From a virus, in the IMG/VR virus record IMGVR_UViG_3300017788_000073, positions 1 through 38,987 of that record: a DNA stretch of 38,987 bases; one strand, 5' to 3'. The translations under genes were made by a program, and so were the position numbers. Positions 20,781-28,405 of the stretch are shown in pieces. Position 1 is the stretch's first letter. Every line of letters begins with the position of its first letter. The notes under the pieces were generated by a model, which saw nothing but the letters and a program-made list of their open reading frames with translations, was not told where the DNA came from and did not search any database.

Positions 20781-21376
20781 CTTTTGGAGCGCAAATGTCA
20801 AATCCGCAGGTAGACGTTGATATGGTGCAGACGTTACAGGCCAAAAATCCGATGGCCGTTGCATTTGCCAAGACCCATAAGCCGATGTCTGAGACTGACC
20901 CCGAAGGTTGGTCGCCTGTGGATGCGGCTCCGACCGTGACGCATTGGCCGCGAGATCGCAGCGACACGGGCACCGATGTGGCCGTTGTATCTTATGGCAT
21001 CGACGGCGAGCAAAACTGCCATAAAGAACTTATGGGAACTTTGCGCTCGCATCAGTCGGGCGGGTATGAAGGCGCGAGAGTTGCGCAGCCGGTGGCGCCG
21101 TCATTAACGGCATCTAACGACCCAAGCCGCAGCCCGCAGTCTAGCGAGGTGACGCAGCAGGTCGGCGCCATTCACAGCGTAACCATGCAAGTGCGCCGCC
21201 TTACGCCCGTTGAGTGCGAGCGGCTGCAAGGCTTTCCAGACGGTTACACCAACATCCCGTGGCGCAAGAAAGACGAAAGCCCGGACGGGCCACGTTACAA
21301 GGCGCTAGGTAATAGCATGGCCGTGCCTGTAATGAACTGGATTGGGCAGCGCATACAAAAGGTGAGCGAACTATGA
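20777..21376 (+). CDS. DNA (cytosine-5) methyltransferase, C-terminal part
   Basis: 199 residues in the -1 frame relative to the first half; ATG 20777 overlaps its stop (ATGA), so reinitiation is also possible. The first 130 residues are the variable target-recognition region with short repeats (DMVQTLQAKNPMAVAF; MGTLRSHQSGGYEG). The end has motif IX, RRLTPVECERLQGFPDGY (140-157), and motif X, RYKALGNSMAVPVMNWIG (173-190). These complete the enzyme begun at 19947. The two pieces in trans could in principle reassemble, as split C5 methylases are known to do. Confidence 0.85.
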   Translation: MTFGAQMSNPQVDVDMVQTLQAKNPMAVAFAKTHKPMSETDPEGWSPVDAAPTVTHWPRDRSDTGTDVAVVSYGIDGEQNCHKELMGTLRSHQSGGYEGARVAQPVAPSLTASNDPSRSPQSSEVTQQVGAIHSVTMQVRRLTPVECERLQGFPDGYTNIPWRKKDESPDGPRYKALGNSMAVPVMNWIGQRIQKVSEL

Positions 21377-21720
21377 ATCAACCTATCACTACAAGTAGCG
21401 ACATCACTTGGGCCGTGCAGTCCGGCATGAGGCTATGGGATGAGCGCATCAAAACTGTCATCGGTCGGTTACACCTTGCCGATGCTTACCTAGCCCGTAT
21501 CAACGTCGGGGATTGGGAGCAGCGGCAGGAAAAGCGCGAGTGGCTGAAGACCCGTGTCGGGCCGCTGGTGCGCGAGGCTGACCCTGCGGCGATCTTGGGC
21601 GACCCCGGACTCATCGGCCTAGTTCGAGAGTTGTTCGGCGAGCGCGGTGTGATGCGACTTCGTGATAGAGTAAAACAATGCGCTACGCCAAACGACGGGA
21701 CAACAACCACGCCGAAGTAG
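21373..21720 (+). CDS. Unknown protein downstream of the methyltransferase
   Basis: 115 residues, helical and charged: MNQPITTSSDITWAVQSGMR, then VIGRLHLADAYLARINVGDW and GLIGLVRELFGERGVMRLRD. No known domain or membrane segment. The start overlaps the methyltransferase stop by four bases and its last 43 bases overlap the nuclease-like gene in another frame. Function unknown. Confidence 0.6.
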   Translation: MNQPITTSSDITWAVQSGMRLWDERIKTVIGRLHLADAYLARINVGDWEQRQEKREWLKTRVGPLVREADPAAILGDPGLIGLVRELFGERGVMRLRDRVKQCATPNDGTTTTPK

Positions 21721-21995
21721 CCGACGCCCTGCGCAAAGCAGGGTTTGAGGTCATCGACTTCGGCAGTGCCGGTTTCGACATACCCGACCTTCTTGCCGTA
21801 AAGCCTCTCAGAGACGGCCTCGCATGGGCCTGTTGGGTAGAGGTCAAGGCGAAGGGCGGACGGCTCAGAGACGGCCAGAAGCGGTTTCAGAGCATATTTC
21901 AGCCGAGGGGCGAGTGGTACGAGGCGCGGGACGCTGCGGATGCGGCCTCGACGCTCCAGGTCATGTACCTCGCGGCATCACTGAGCAGGGACTAG
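21678..21995 (+). CDS. PD-(D/E)XK (VRR-NUC-like) nuclease-like protein
   Basis: 105 residues: MRYAKRRDNNHAEVADALRK, then GFEVIDFGSAGFDIPDLLAV and CWVEVKAKGGRLRDGQKRF. The layout is an early acidic helix (NHAEVADAL), GFDIPDL with candidate Asp, and VEVKAKGG with Glu-x-Lys, the small Holliday-junction-resolvase/VRR-NUC pattern widespread in phages. It could act on branched DNA during recombination or replication. It begins 43 bases before the end of the previous gene. Confidence 0.75.
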   Translation: MRYAKRRDNNHAEVADALRKAGFEVIDFGSAGFDIPDLLAVKPLRDGLAWACWVEVKAKGGRLRDGQKRFQSIFQPRGEWYEARDAADAASTLQVMYLAASLSRD

Positions 21996-21997
21996 AC

Positions 21998-22267
21998 ATG
22001 ATTGCAACGTGGAAAGAATTGAACGAATCCATCGCCTCGATGTCTGAGGCCGACGTTGAGGCGGCGCTTCTCGCCGAGGTGTCGGGAAAGCGACGGTGGA
22101 CGATTGTGCGGCGGCTACACCAGCGTCAGTGCGCCCTTCGAGCCGCCCGTGAGCGGGTAGCGCTTAAAGCCCTCTGCGCAGATATCGCAGATACTCTGCG
22201 CCCTCCTCCGGCTCCCACCACACCTTCACCATATCCGGGTGATGTTCCGGCAATGCCGGATTTATAG
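21998..22267 (+). CDS. Small helical early protein, overlaps the late unit end
   Basis: 89 residues from ATG 21998: MIATWKELNESIASMSEADV, then EAALLAEVSGKRRWTIVRRL and HQRQCALRAARERVALKALC. The first 60 residues resemble a common small phage family (MSEADVEALL...HQR...LRAARER). The last 30 (PPPAPTTPSPYPGDVPAMPD) are low-complexity and lie antisense to the end of the metallophosphoesterase gene (104-bp convergent overlap). Function unknown. Confidence 0.65.
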   Translation: MIATWKELNESIASMSEADVEAALLAEVSGKRRWTIVRRLHQRQCALRAARERVALKALCADIADTLRPPPAPTTPSPYPGDVPAMPDL

Positions 22268-23228
22268 TCGTCAGCACGCAGGGTGACAGGGCGTTGTCCC
22301 TAAAGCCCTTATCCTTCGCATAACGGTCGTAGACCTTGTAGGACGCCACCTTGATGGCGTGCATGGCTATGCCGTTGATCGGGTCTTTAAGGACGCTATA
22401 GGCGCTCTCGTGTTTGTGGCCGGCGACGTAGATATGGTCGCGGGTGCCGAGCATCGCGGCCTTCATCGGGCCGTGTGCCGGGTTCCAGATGGACGAGCCG
22501 CTATGGTCGTGGCGGGCATTGATACGAATTGACGCGCCGTTCGGGAACTGTAGCGCGATACGGGCCTCTGAGGCTTTGTAGAGCGCTCCTTGTTGCTTGG
22601 CGATCCACCGCAAGGGGTCACCGTTGCCGCTCCACAGGTCGTGGTTACCGGCGATGATGTAGAGCCACCGGCAGCGGTTGATGAACCATTCGGCTAACTT
22701 CCACGCCTGCGCCGCTGACGTACTCTGGTCGGCGTAAAGCCTTGCCAAACGTCCGCACCAGTTGTTTGTAGTGTCGCCGACGTTGACGGCGAACAGCCCT
22801 TCGGTGTCGTTCACAAGCTGCGTGTGGCGCTCCAAGGCATCAAGGTCCGTGCCGTCGTCATCGACGTGCGGGTCGCCAAAGTGCAGGATGCCCACCGGCC
22901 CAGGTATCTTGACCTTGACCGGAATTAACTTGGCGGCTTCTTCGTGCGCCTGCTTATGCTGGAACTGGCGCTTGCGGTGTTCGATCAGTTGCTCAATGGG
23001 AATGTCGTCATCGGGCAGCGGGGTGAACTCAAACGCGGGCCTTGCCTCAATCGGGCGACCAGGCTGATAAGTTGAGGCAGGGATGGTGTATCCCTTGGCC
23101 TTCATCTTTTTAATGCGCATCATCAGCGTGCGTTCGTTCATTCCGAACTTTTCGGCGGCTGCGGCACGAATGCCGTTCGCCTCTTGTAGCGCCTCCAATA
23201 TCTCATCGTCGGTGGCTTTGGCTCGCAC
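22164..23228 (-). CDS. Metallophosphoesterase with N-terminal HTH
   Basis: 354 residues. Residues 8-45 form an HTH (DEILEALQEANGIRAAAAEK...NERTLMMRIKKMKAKG) of the Fis type. The calcineurin-like phosphoesterase core shows HFGDPHVDDDG (116-126), VGDTTNNW (150-157), AGNHDLWS (193-200), ARHDHSG (238-244) and VAGHKHES (268-275), all metal-binding motifs present. Phage relatives are frequent near lysis or replication genes; the substrate (nucleotide or DNA end) is not known. It starts at GTG 23228 with GGAG upstream and is the last gene of the late unit. Confidence 0.88.
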   Translation of the reverse strand: MRAKATDDEILEALQEANGIRAAAAEKFGMNERTLMMRIKKMKAKGYTIPASTYQPGRPIEARPAFEFTPLPDDDIPIEQLIEHRKRQFQHKQAHEEAAKLIPVKVKIPGPVGILHFGDPHVDDDGTDLDALERHTQLVNDTEGLFAVNVGDTTNNWCGRLARLYADQSTSAAQAWKLAEWFINRCRWLYIIAGNHDLWSGNGDPLRWIAKQQGALYKASEARIALQFPNGASIRINARHDHSGSSIWNPAHGPMKAAMLGTRDHIYVAGHKHESAYSVLKDPINGIAMHAIKVASYKVYDRYAKDKGFRDNALSPCVLTTINPALPEHHPDMVKVWWEPEEGAEYLRYLRRGL

Positions 23229-23231
23229 AGG

Positions 23232-23528
23232 TCACTCCATCGTAGTCAGCATTTGTTGCAGGAGATGGCCGAGGCGATCCACCAGCGCTTCATCACGAGA
23301 CAGGTCGTCGTGACCGGCGATATCGAGCATGGCGTGGACTGCTTCATGCGCCCAAATCTGCTGCCGGTTGCTGCCCTTGGCGGTGGACAGAATGTCGATG
23401 CGGTATAACTCGGGTAACCAAATCCCGACGCAATCTTTGCCATGTCGCCATTTGCTCGGCGGAATTACTCTGACAATGATGGTGTGCCCTGCCAGTTGGA
23501 ACCGGCGAGGGATGCCGTCAGAGCGCAT
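23232..23528 (-). CDS. HExxH metalloprotease-like protein
   Basis: 98 residues. WAHEAVHAMLDIAG (about 58-71) contains the zinc-protease signature HEAVH with a downstream acidic stretch (DDLSRDEALVD) that may provide the third ligand. The N-terminal half is beta-rich (LAGHTIIVRVIPPSKW). Similar short HExxH proteins are common near phage lysis or late genes; whether they cleave protein is untested. It starts ten bases after the endolysin stop. Confidence 0.7.
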   Translation of the reverse strand: MRSDGIPRRFQLAGHTIIVRVIPPSKWRHGKDCVGIWLPELYRIDILSTAKGSNRQQIWAHEAVHAMLDIAGHDDLSRDEALVDRLGHLLQQMLTTME

Positions 23529-23537
23529 CCGGTTCTC

Positions 23538-24014
23538 CTATCGCATCAAGTTTTCTGCGATTCGCCTCGCCCAACCACGGCCAAAGGACGGCCATGTGTT
23601 CAGACTTGTCATAAAGAATAGACGCTGACCATTGAATTTTGCAAGAAATTTTGCTGCGTCGGCGGTGGCAAGAGCGCTCAAAGTTTGTGGCCCGAGGGCG
23701 CCATCGACCGTGACGCCCAAGATACGCTGCATCCATCGCACGGTCTGTGCGACACCGCTATTGACGGCAGCGTCAAACAAATCAAAGCGCAGTTCGGGGC
23801 GCACAGCGTCAAGGCGGAGTGTATCCCAGTAGGACTCACGGTAGACTTTTTTGGCCTCGGTGAGCGGGTAATCTTTCATGTGGCCTTGGTAGCCACGACG
23901 TCGCGCTACGGCCTCGGTGACGCCAAAGCGCGTCTTGCCGCCGGGATCGGCAGCGTGGTCGCTGTAGCCGCCTTCGTGCTTGAGGAGCGCGTCGAACGCC
24001 TCATCGAACGTCAT
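23538..24014 (-). CDS. Endolysin, GH108-type muramidase
   Basis: 158 residues. The GH108 opening LLKHEGGYSDHAADPGGKTR (10-29) contains catalytic Glu 14 and the DPGG turn, followed by FGVTEAVARRRG. The C-terminal half carries a PG_binding_3-like region (RWMQRILGVTVDGALGPQTL, about 96-115). It hydrolyses peptidoglycan for lysis. No signal peptide is seen, so it should need the holin. Order on the transcript is holin, small TM protein, Rz/Rz1, then endolysin, unlike the usual holin-endolysin-Rz. ATG 24014 overlaps the Rz stop. Confidence 0.9.
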   Translation of the reverse strand: MTFDEAFDALLKHEGGYSDHAADPGGKTRFGVTEAVARRRGYQGHMKDYPLTEAKKVYRESYWDTLRLDAVRPELRFDLFDAAVNSGVAQTVRWMQRILGVTVDGALGPQTLSALATADAAKFLAKFNGQRLFFMTSLNTWPSFGRGWARRIAENLMR

Positions 24015-24471
24015 TGACCCACCCTTGCAAAGCGCGGAGCTTTGCTATTTCGGCGTCACAGCGTCCGGCGAGGTCGTAGAGGTCGGCGGCAATGTCCGGC
24101 CCTGTTGCAAAATCTGATTCAGTTTGTCCGTTGTAGCCCCAGGAGGTGGTGGTGGTTCCAACAGTACTGCTGGCGGACGGGACGGTGGCGGGCACGTTAA
24201 CGGGCCGCTCGACGCACAACCGGACAGGCACACGAGGAACAGGACGACTGCGAATAGCGTCCACCTCGGATCGGTACGAATTTGCAGCCGCTTCAGCACG
24301 CGCTCGATCAGCACGCTCAGTGGCGAGCGCGGCCTCCAGTCGTTCAATCTGCGGTTTGAGTTCGGCACGGCCTTCCTCCTTGGCGTTACGCAATGCGCCT
24401 AACGCCGCGACCACAATCACCACAACACCGAGAACGTATGGCGCAACACGCCACGCCCACAGCGGGATCAT
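24001..24471 (-). CDS. Rz: Rz-like inner-membrane spanin
   Basis: 156 residues. One transmembrane segment at about 8-28 (VAPYVLGVVVIVVAALGALR) is followed by a charged coiled-coil periplasmic region (AELKPQIERLEAALATERAD) typical of i-spanins, then a Ser/Thr-rich linker and a helical C-terminus. It disrupts the outer membrane together with Rz1. An Rz1 frame is embedded inside it. Lies between the small TM protein and endolysin with short overlaps on both sides. Confidence 0.85.
   Translation of the reverse strand: MIPLWAWRVAPYVLGVVVIVVAALGALRNAKEEGRAELKPQIERLEAALATERADRARAEAAANSYRSEVDAIRSRPVPRVPVRLCVERPVNVPATVPSASSTVGTTTTSWGYNGQTESDFATGPDIAADLYDLAGRCDAEIAKLRALQGWVNDVR
24045..24299 (-). CDS. 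Rz1: Rz1-like outer-membrane lipoprotein, embedded in Rz
   Basis: In a different frame wholly inside Rz. From GTG 24299 the product is 84 residues: MLKRLQIRTDPRWTLFAVVL, FLVCLSGC, then ASSGPLTCPPPSRPPAVLLE. The hydrophobic segment ends in lipobox LSGC (Cys 28), and the mature part is Pro-rich (PPPSRPP, LEPPPPPGA), both hallmarks of Rz1. The frame is open further upstream to 24368, and GTG 24314 is an alternative start; no ribosome site clearly decides between them. Confidence 0.8.
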   Translation of the reverse strand: MLKRLQIRTDPRWTLFAVVLFLVCLSGCASSGPLTCPPPSRPPAVLLEPPPPPGATTDKLNQILQQGRTLPPTSTTSPDAVTPK

Positions 24472-24713
24472 TTGTCGGCCTTGTTCTCAAGCCGGTCGAA
24501 GATGAGGCGCAGCATGGACTTGATCTCGTCGATGTCGCGCTGGTAACGGTTCTGGTCACGGTTGTACGAGTCCTGCGTGACGTAGGTGAGTGGCATATCG
24601 CGGACATCGTGATCCAGCTTTTCGATGGAGCGACTGATGTTGTTCAAAATCCATCCTCCGAAAACGCCAGCAATACCGATGATGATATTGAACAGTACCT
24701 GCCCGTTATCCAC
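24468..24713 (-). CDS. Membrane-anchored coiled-coil protein in the lysis cassette
   Basis: 81 residues. An N-terminal transmembrane segment (VLFNIIIGIAGVFGGWIL, about 6-23) precedes a long soluble helix rich in Asp/Arg/Asn (HDVRDMPLTYVTQDSYNRDQ, IDEIKSMLRLIFDRLEN). This topology is shared with small lysis-associated proteins, possibly an antiholin or second holin. It starts at GTG 24713, overlapping the holin end by eight bases, and its stop overlaps the Rz start. Confidence 0.7.
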   Translation of the reverse strand: MDNGQVLFNIIIGIAGVFGGWILNNISRSIEKLDHDVRDMPLTYVTQDSYNRDQNRYQRDIDEIKSMLRLIFDRLENKADK

Positions 24714-24909
24714 CGCCCTTCGCCTCCAATGATTGCGTGGTGACCGTGCGCAGCACGAGGTTAGCCACCGCGCCCGCCAGCATGATGGACGCTGCGACCT
24801 GTGCGCCGAAAAGCGTGGTCAAGTGGGCGCCCATCAGTTCGAGGCTGCCGAGCAACGCCAGAAAGATATTGAACCAAACGGTTTTGGATTTGAGTGCGCC
24901 TTTGAGCAT
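24706..24909 (-). CDS. Putative holin
   Basis: 67 residues. A basic N-terminus (MLKGALKSKTVWFNI) is followed by two hydrophobic helices, about 11-30 (VWFNIFLALLGSLELMGAHL) and 36-54 (AQVAASIMLAGAVANLVLR), then a polar tail. The two-helix, short-loop layout fits a class II-type holin that times lysis by opening the inner membrane. First gene of the lysis cassette, three bases after the ejection protein gene ends. Confidence 0.75.
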   Translation of the reverse strand: MLKGALKSKTVWFNIFLALLGSLELMGAHLTTLFGAQVAASIMLAGAVANLVLRTVTTQSLEAKGGG

Positions 24910-24911
24910 AA

Positions 24912-27146
24912 CTACCTCGGAGCTAGTGCGTTGGTCGGTTCTGCCGTCTCAGTTACCGCATAAGTACGGGCGGCGTTTGCCACCTGCGTACTGAAGCGAC
25001 TCCATGATTCGGCGTTCTTGAATTGGTTAAGGAAAGCGCTGCGCTCTTTGGTCGGCAGCGCGTCAAGTACGCGATTGAAGTCGCGGCCCGACTGTGCAGC
25101 GCGAATCAATACATCAAGCGTTTCCGCCTTCATCTTCTGCTCAAGGCCGGCAACGACCTCGTTGACCGCTGTTGATGCGCGAGTAAAGAACGGAAAGCGA
25201 ACGCGAGCGCTGGTCTTTCGCTGCGCTTCGGTCAGCGCGGCGCGGCCTGCGGCGGCCTGCTGAACGGCCTTGAGATCAGCGCCAACGGTGTCAGCGATGC
25301 GCCGCAACAGCGGCATATCCTTCGCCATTTCCTCGCTGATCTTGTAGCGCCCCGAGCCAAACAGGTCTTCAATAACGTCTGGTGATTCGCCTGCGATGAG
25401 ATCAACGATCTGCTGCTTTTGACCTTCCTTGTACATCTTGCGAATCTGGTCGGCGAGTTCCATGCCACGAATGTCGGACATCCCGCGTTCAAACGTCGTA
25501 AGGTAATTCTTAAACTCTTTGCCGCCGGCTTTTTCGATGGCGTCGTCAAACAGCGGCTTGACCTTGGTCAACACGCTTGCCGCAAGTTTGTCTTGCGACT
25601 TAGCATCCATGCCGGGATTTAATTCGCGAATAACGCCTACCACCCCGTTTTTGCGGATGGCATATAGCGCCTCGGGTGTCACTACGCCAAACTCATTCTC
25701 CCAATCACCGAGCATTTGATTGATGCGCGTCAATGCCGCAGAGGCTTCGCGGTTCGTGGCGATGTCGGGATTACGCAACTGACGACTGATGGGGCCGGTT
25801 AAGTCTGCCGCCGTGATCGGCTTCAGCCCACGGTCTTTCATGCTTTGCAGCGTTGATTCTGCGGCTCTAGCACGGGCACCCGCACGCTGTGATTCTTCAG
25901 CAGCGCGACTAATACCGCGAGCCACGGCGCCGCCTTCCTCAATGACTTGACGTTCAAACGGGCCGCCTATCGTGCGAGCGCGGCCAGACGCTGCGAGTTG
26001 ACCGGGAAATGTAGTCGTTGCCTCGACGCGCCCCGGCAAGCGAACACCAGGCTCTCCGATGCCTCTGCCTGCAAACCAAGAACTTGCCCAATCATCTGCT
26101 TTGTTGACGGCGTTGCTGACTCGACGAACGGTATCGGTAGCCTCTTTGGCTGCGGCTCGGGATTCGCCCGCAATGGCTTGAAGGCGCGGCATGATTTCGC
26201 CCGTTTTGCGAGCAGCCCCAAAGGCTTCTTCGCGCATCGGCGCGGTTACGGCAGTAAGCGTGCCCTTTGCGGATTCGCGGGCGGCACGCGCCGTCTCAGC
26301 GGTTGGGCCACCGGCAATACGGGTCAACTCGTTCAGCGTGTTTTGTGACTCACGTTGCCGGAATGCATTGACGACGCCACGCGGGTCTTTCTTTTCGGCT
26401 TCGGCGAGCAACGCTTGCAGCACCGGCATATCAAGGTCTGCGGCGGCACGGCTTGCCGGAATGTCCGGCTGCGCAGCCATCGCAGCGCGCAGCGCATTGA
26501 CTTCATCATTAGCCGCAAGGCGGATCAGTTGGTTGGCACGCGCATCAGCGGTGCGGCCTGCCAAGGCGTCAACGACGGCGCCGCCACCTTTGGCGACGAT
26601 CCGTGCGACGGGAGGCGCAAGCAACGCAACGCCCGTACCAGCTACCGCGCCGACCCCTGCTTCTTCGGGTGACACGGCAGCACCTGTGATTGCGCCCGGT
26701 ACTGCGCCGCCTACTGCGCGGGTCGCTAATCGAGCCGCAGCCGGAGTAGTCGGGGTAAGTCCTGTCTGAATACCGCCCGTTTCAAACGCTGTAGCGAGCG
26801 GCGTGGTTACTCGAGAAAAGACGGGAACCGCAGCGCCAAGCACACGCATTCCGGTGCCTAGTACAGGCCCAGCGATGATGCCTGCCGCCCCTCCGGCGCC
26901 AGTCCTTGCAGATTCCGACACTTGTTCTGGCGTTAACCCTGCGGTAATCGCAGCGGCTTCTCTGCGCGGTATTTCAGAGACTTCACCGCCTAACAAGCGT
27001 TGACGCAAAATGTCACGGCCTGCGGGCGCTTCTTGCGGCGCGGCACGCATCTTGCGAATTTCAGCAGCAAGTATTCGCGCATCGTCCGCGTTACCCGCAG
27101 CGTCCGCCTTGATCAGTGCCGCCTCAAGTTGTGCCATCGACGCCAT
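24912..27146 (-). CDS. Large ejection/internal virion protein (gp16-like)
   Basis: 744 residues, strongly helical, Ala/Arg/Glu-rich. Features are an N-terminal helix (MASMAQLEAALIKADAAGNA), a hydrophobic Gly/Ala-rich middle (about 80-200, GAGGAAGIIAGPVLGTGMRV) that could cross a membrane on ejection, and a long helical C-terminal half. Composition, length and position after two smaller ejection-like proteins match P22 gp16-type proteins that leave the capsid with the DNA. No lytic transglycosylase motif is visible. Confidence 0.72.
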   Translation of the reverse strand: MASMAQLEAALIKADAAGNADDARILAAEIRKMRAAPQEAPAGRDILRQRLLGGEVSEIPRREAAAITAGLTPEQVSESARTGAGGAAGIIAGPVLGTGMRVLGAAVPVFSRVTTPLATAFETGGIQTGLTPTTPAAARLATRAVGGAVPGAITGAAVSPEEAGVGAVAGTGVALLAPPVARIVAKGGGAVVDALAGRTADARANQLIRLAANDEVNALRAAMAAQPDIPASRAAADLDMPVLQALLAEAEKKDPRGVVNAFRQRESQNTLNELTRIAGGPTAETARAARESAKGTLTAVTAPMREEAFGAARKTGEIMPRLQAIAGESRAAAKEATDTVRRVSNAVNKADDWASSWFAGRGIGEPGVRLPGRVEATTTFPGQLAASGRARTIGGPFERQVIEEGGAVARGISRAAEESQRAGARARAAESTLQSMKDRGLKPITAADLTGPISRQLRNPDIATNREASAALTRINQMLGDWENEFGVVTPEALYAIRKNGVVGVIRELNPGMDAKSQDKLAASVLTKVKPLFDDAIEKAGGKEFKNYLTTFERGMSDIRGMELADQIRKMYKEGQKQQIVDLIAGESPDVIEDLFGSGRYKISEEMAKDMPLLRRIADTVGADLKAVQQAAAGRAALTEAQRKTSARVRFPFFTRASTAVNEVVAGLEQKMKAETLDVLIRAAQSGRDFNRVLDALPTKERSAFLNQFKNAESWSRFSTQVANAARTYAVTETAEPTNALAPR

Positions 27147-27155
27147 GTGCGGCCT

Positions 27156-28403
27156 CTACTTGTACTTCTCTAAAAGATCTTCGACAGACGGCGCTCCAGC
27201 ACCAGGCGTTGGCGCTGCGGTAAACGAAGGATTCAGTTTTCGGTATCGCGTCTCTGCCAAGTTCAGCACGTTTTTAACTTCTCTTTGGAACTCTCGCGCT
27301 GCGCGGATGTACTCCACTTCGCTCTGCGCAAGGTTCATGCGCGTCAATGCAGCGGTGGCCTTTTCGCCTTCCTTTTCCGTGATTTGACCGCCGCCCTTCA
27401 GGGTAGCAAACGCTTGCATAAACGCAGCGCCCACCGCTTGATCGTGAGCGGCGTTGAAATCGCGTGCCGCAGTGCCCGGAATAAACCGTTGCCCAAAGCC
27501 CGCGCCTACCGCTCCTTCAAATCCTTTCATCGGCTTGCGCTTGCCTTCTTGGACAACAATTTTGCCATCAACGATTTGCGCATCGCCGACAATGCTGTCC
27601 AACAGCGACAGGGTGCGTCTTGCCGTTTGATCCGCCGCATTGAATTGATCGGCAAAACTTACGTCAGACTTGGCGCGTTCACGCGCTTGCGTAATCAACC
27701 CTTGATACTCGGGCGACTGAATTGCGGCATTGATGTCTTGACCGCGCATCGTGACCCGCTGCCCTTCACGCGCTGTCGCAGCGGTGATGTCTTGTCCGCG
27801 TCGAGTCGTCGCGGCAGTAATATCTTGACCACGAGCGGTGATGTCTTGTCCGCGTCGAGTCGTTTCAGCAGTTGTTGCTTGCTCCGCAGTCAACACGCGC
27901 CGCTTGCTCAACTCATCGGCAAACATGGACGCGCCTTCTACCCATGAGGCATAGCCTTCGGGGTCTTGCGGGATGCCCGCAATAACGTCTTCTTTGCTGC
28001 CAAGTTGGCCCAGCAAAGCGCCCACCACTGGGTCTGCGTATGCAGCTTCAACCCACGCTGGAGCAAGACGCGGATCGGCGGGGATCATCCGCTTCCACGT
28101 CTGCATTTGGGCTTCCAACCCTTTTGCCTGCTCTTGCATGGCCTTGCCACGTTGTTCGGCAAGTCTGGCTTCTTCGGCTTCTAGTTGCGGAATCATGGAA
28201 CCCATGCGGCGCTGCGCCAAGCCAGACATCAACCGATTGCGGTCGATTCTTCCTGTCGTCGGGTCGGTGGCTTGCGCGTACAGTTCGTTTAGCACCTCGC
28301 GCTGTGCAGCGGCTTGCCCCGCCTCGTAACCGGCATACGCCCGCTTGCGGCCTGTCTCAAGCGCCTCAAACGGATTAATCATCATCAGTTGGTTTTCTGC
28401 CAT
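27156..28403 (-). CDS. Ejection-type protein with RGQDIT repeats
   Basis: 415 residues, nearly all helical. The N-terminus (PFEALETGRKRAYAGYEAGQ) and C-terminus (VEYIRAAREFQREVKNVLNL) flank a striking repeat region at about 180-227, where TTRRGQDITA, RGQDITAA and similar units recur at least four times. Gln/Arg/Asp/Thr helical repeats of this type occur in internal virion and tail-tube-forming proteins. The DNA of this block is a set of direct repeats and can gain or lose copies. Probably a P22 gp20/T7 gp15-type protein that extends the ejection channel; inference. Confidence 0.7.
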   Translation of the reverse strand: MAENQLMMINPFEALETGRKRAYAGYEAGQAAAQREVLNELYAQATDPTTGRIDRNRLMSGLAQRRMGSMIPQLEAEEARLAEQRGKAMQEQAKGLEAQMQTWKRMIPADPRLAPAWVEAAYADPVVGALLGQLGSKEDVIAGIPQDPEGYASWVEGASMFADELSKRRVLTAEQATTAETTRRGQDITARGQDITAATTRRGQDITAATAREGQRVTMRGQDINAAIQSPEYQGLITQARERAKSDVSFADQFNAADQTARRTLSLLDSIVGDAQIVDGKIVVQEGKRKPMKGFEGAVGAGFGQRFIPGTAARDFNAAHDQAVGAAFMQAFATLKGGGQITEKEGEKATAALTRMNLAQSEVEYIRAAREFQREVKNVLNLAETRYRKLNPSFTAAPTPGAGAPSVEDLLEKYK

Positions 28404-28405
28404 GA

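Noticed and set aside
20777-21376. C-terminal methyltransferase frame as an independent full gene
   Set aside because: Contains only motifs IX and X and a target-recognition region; it cannot be a complete enzyme alone.
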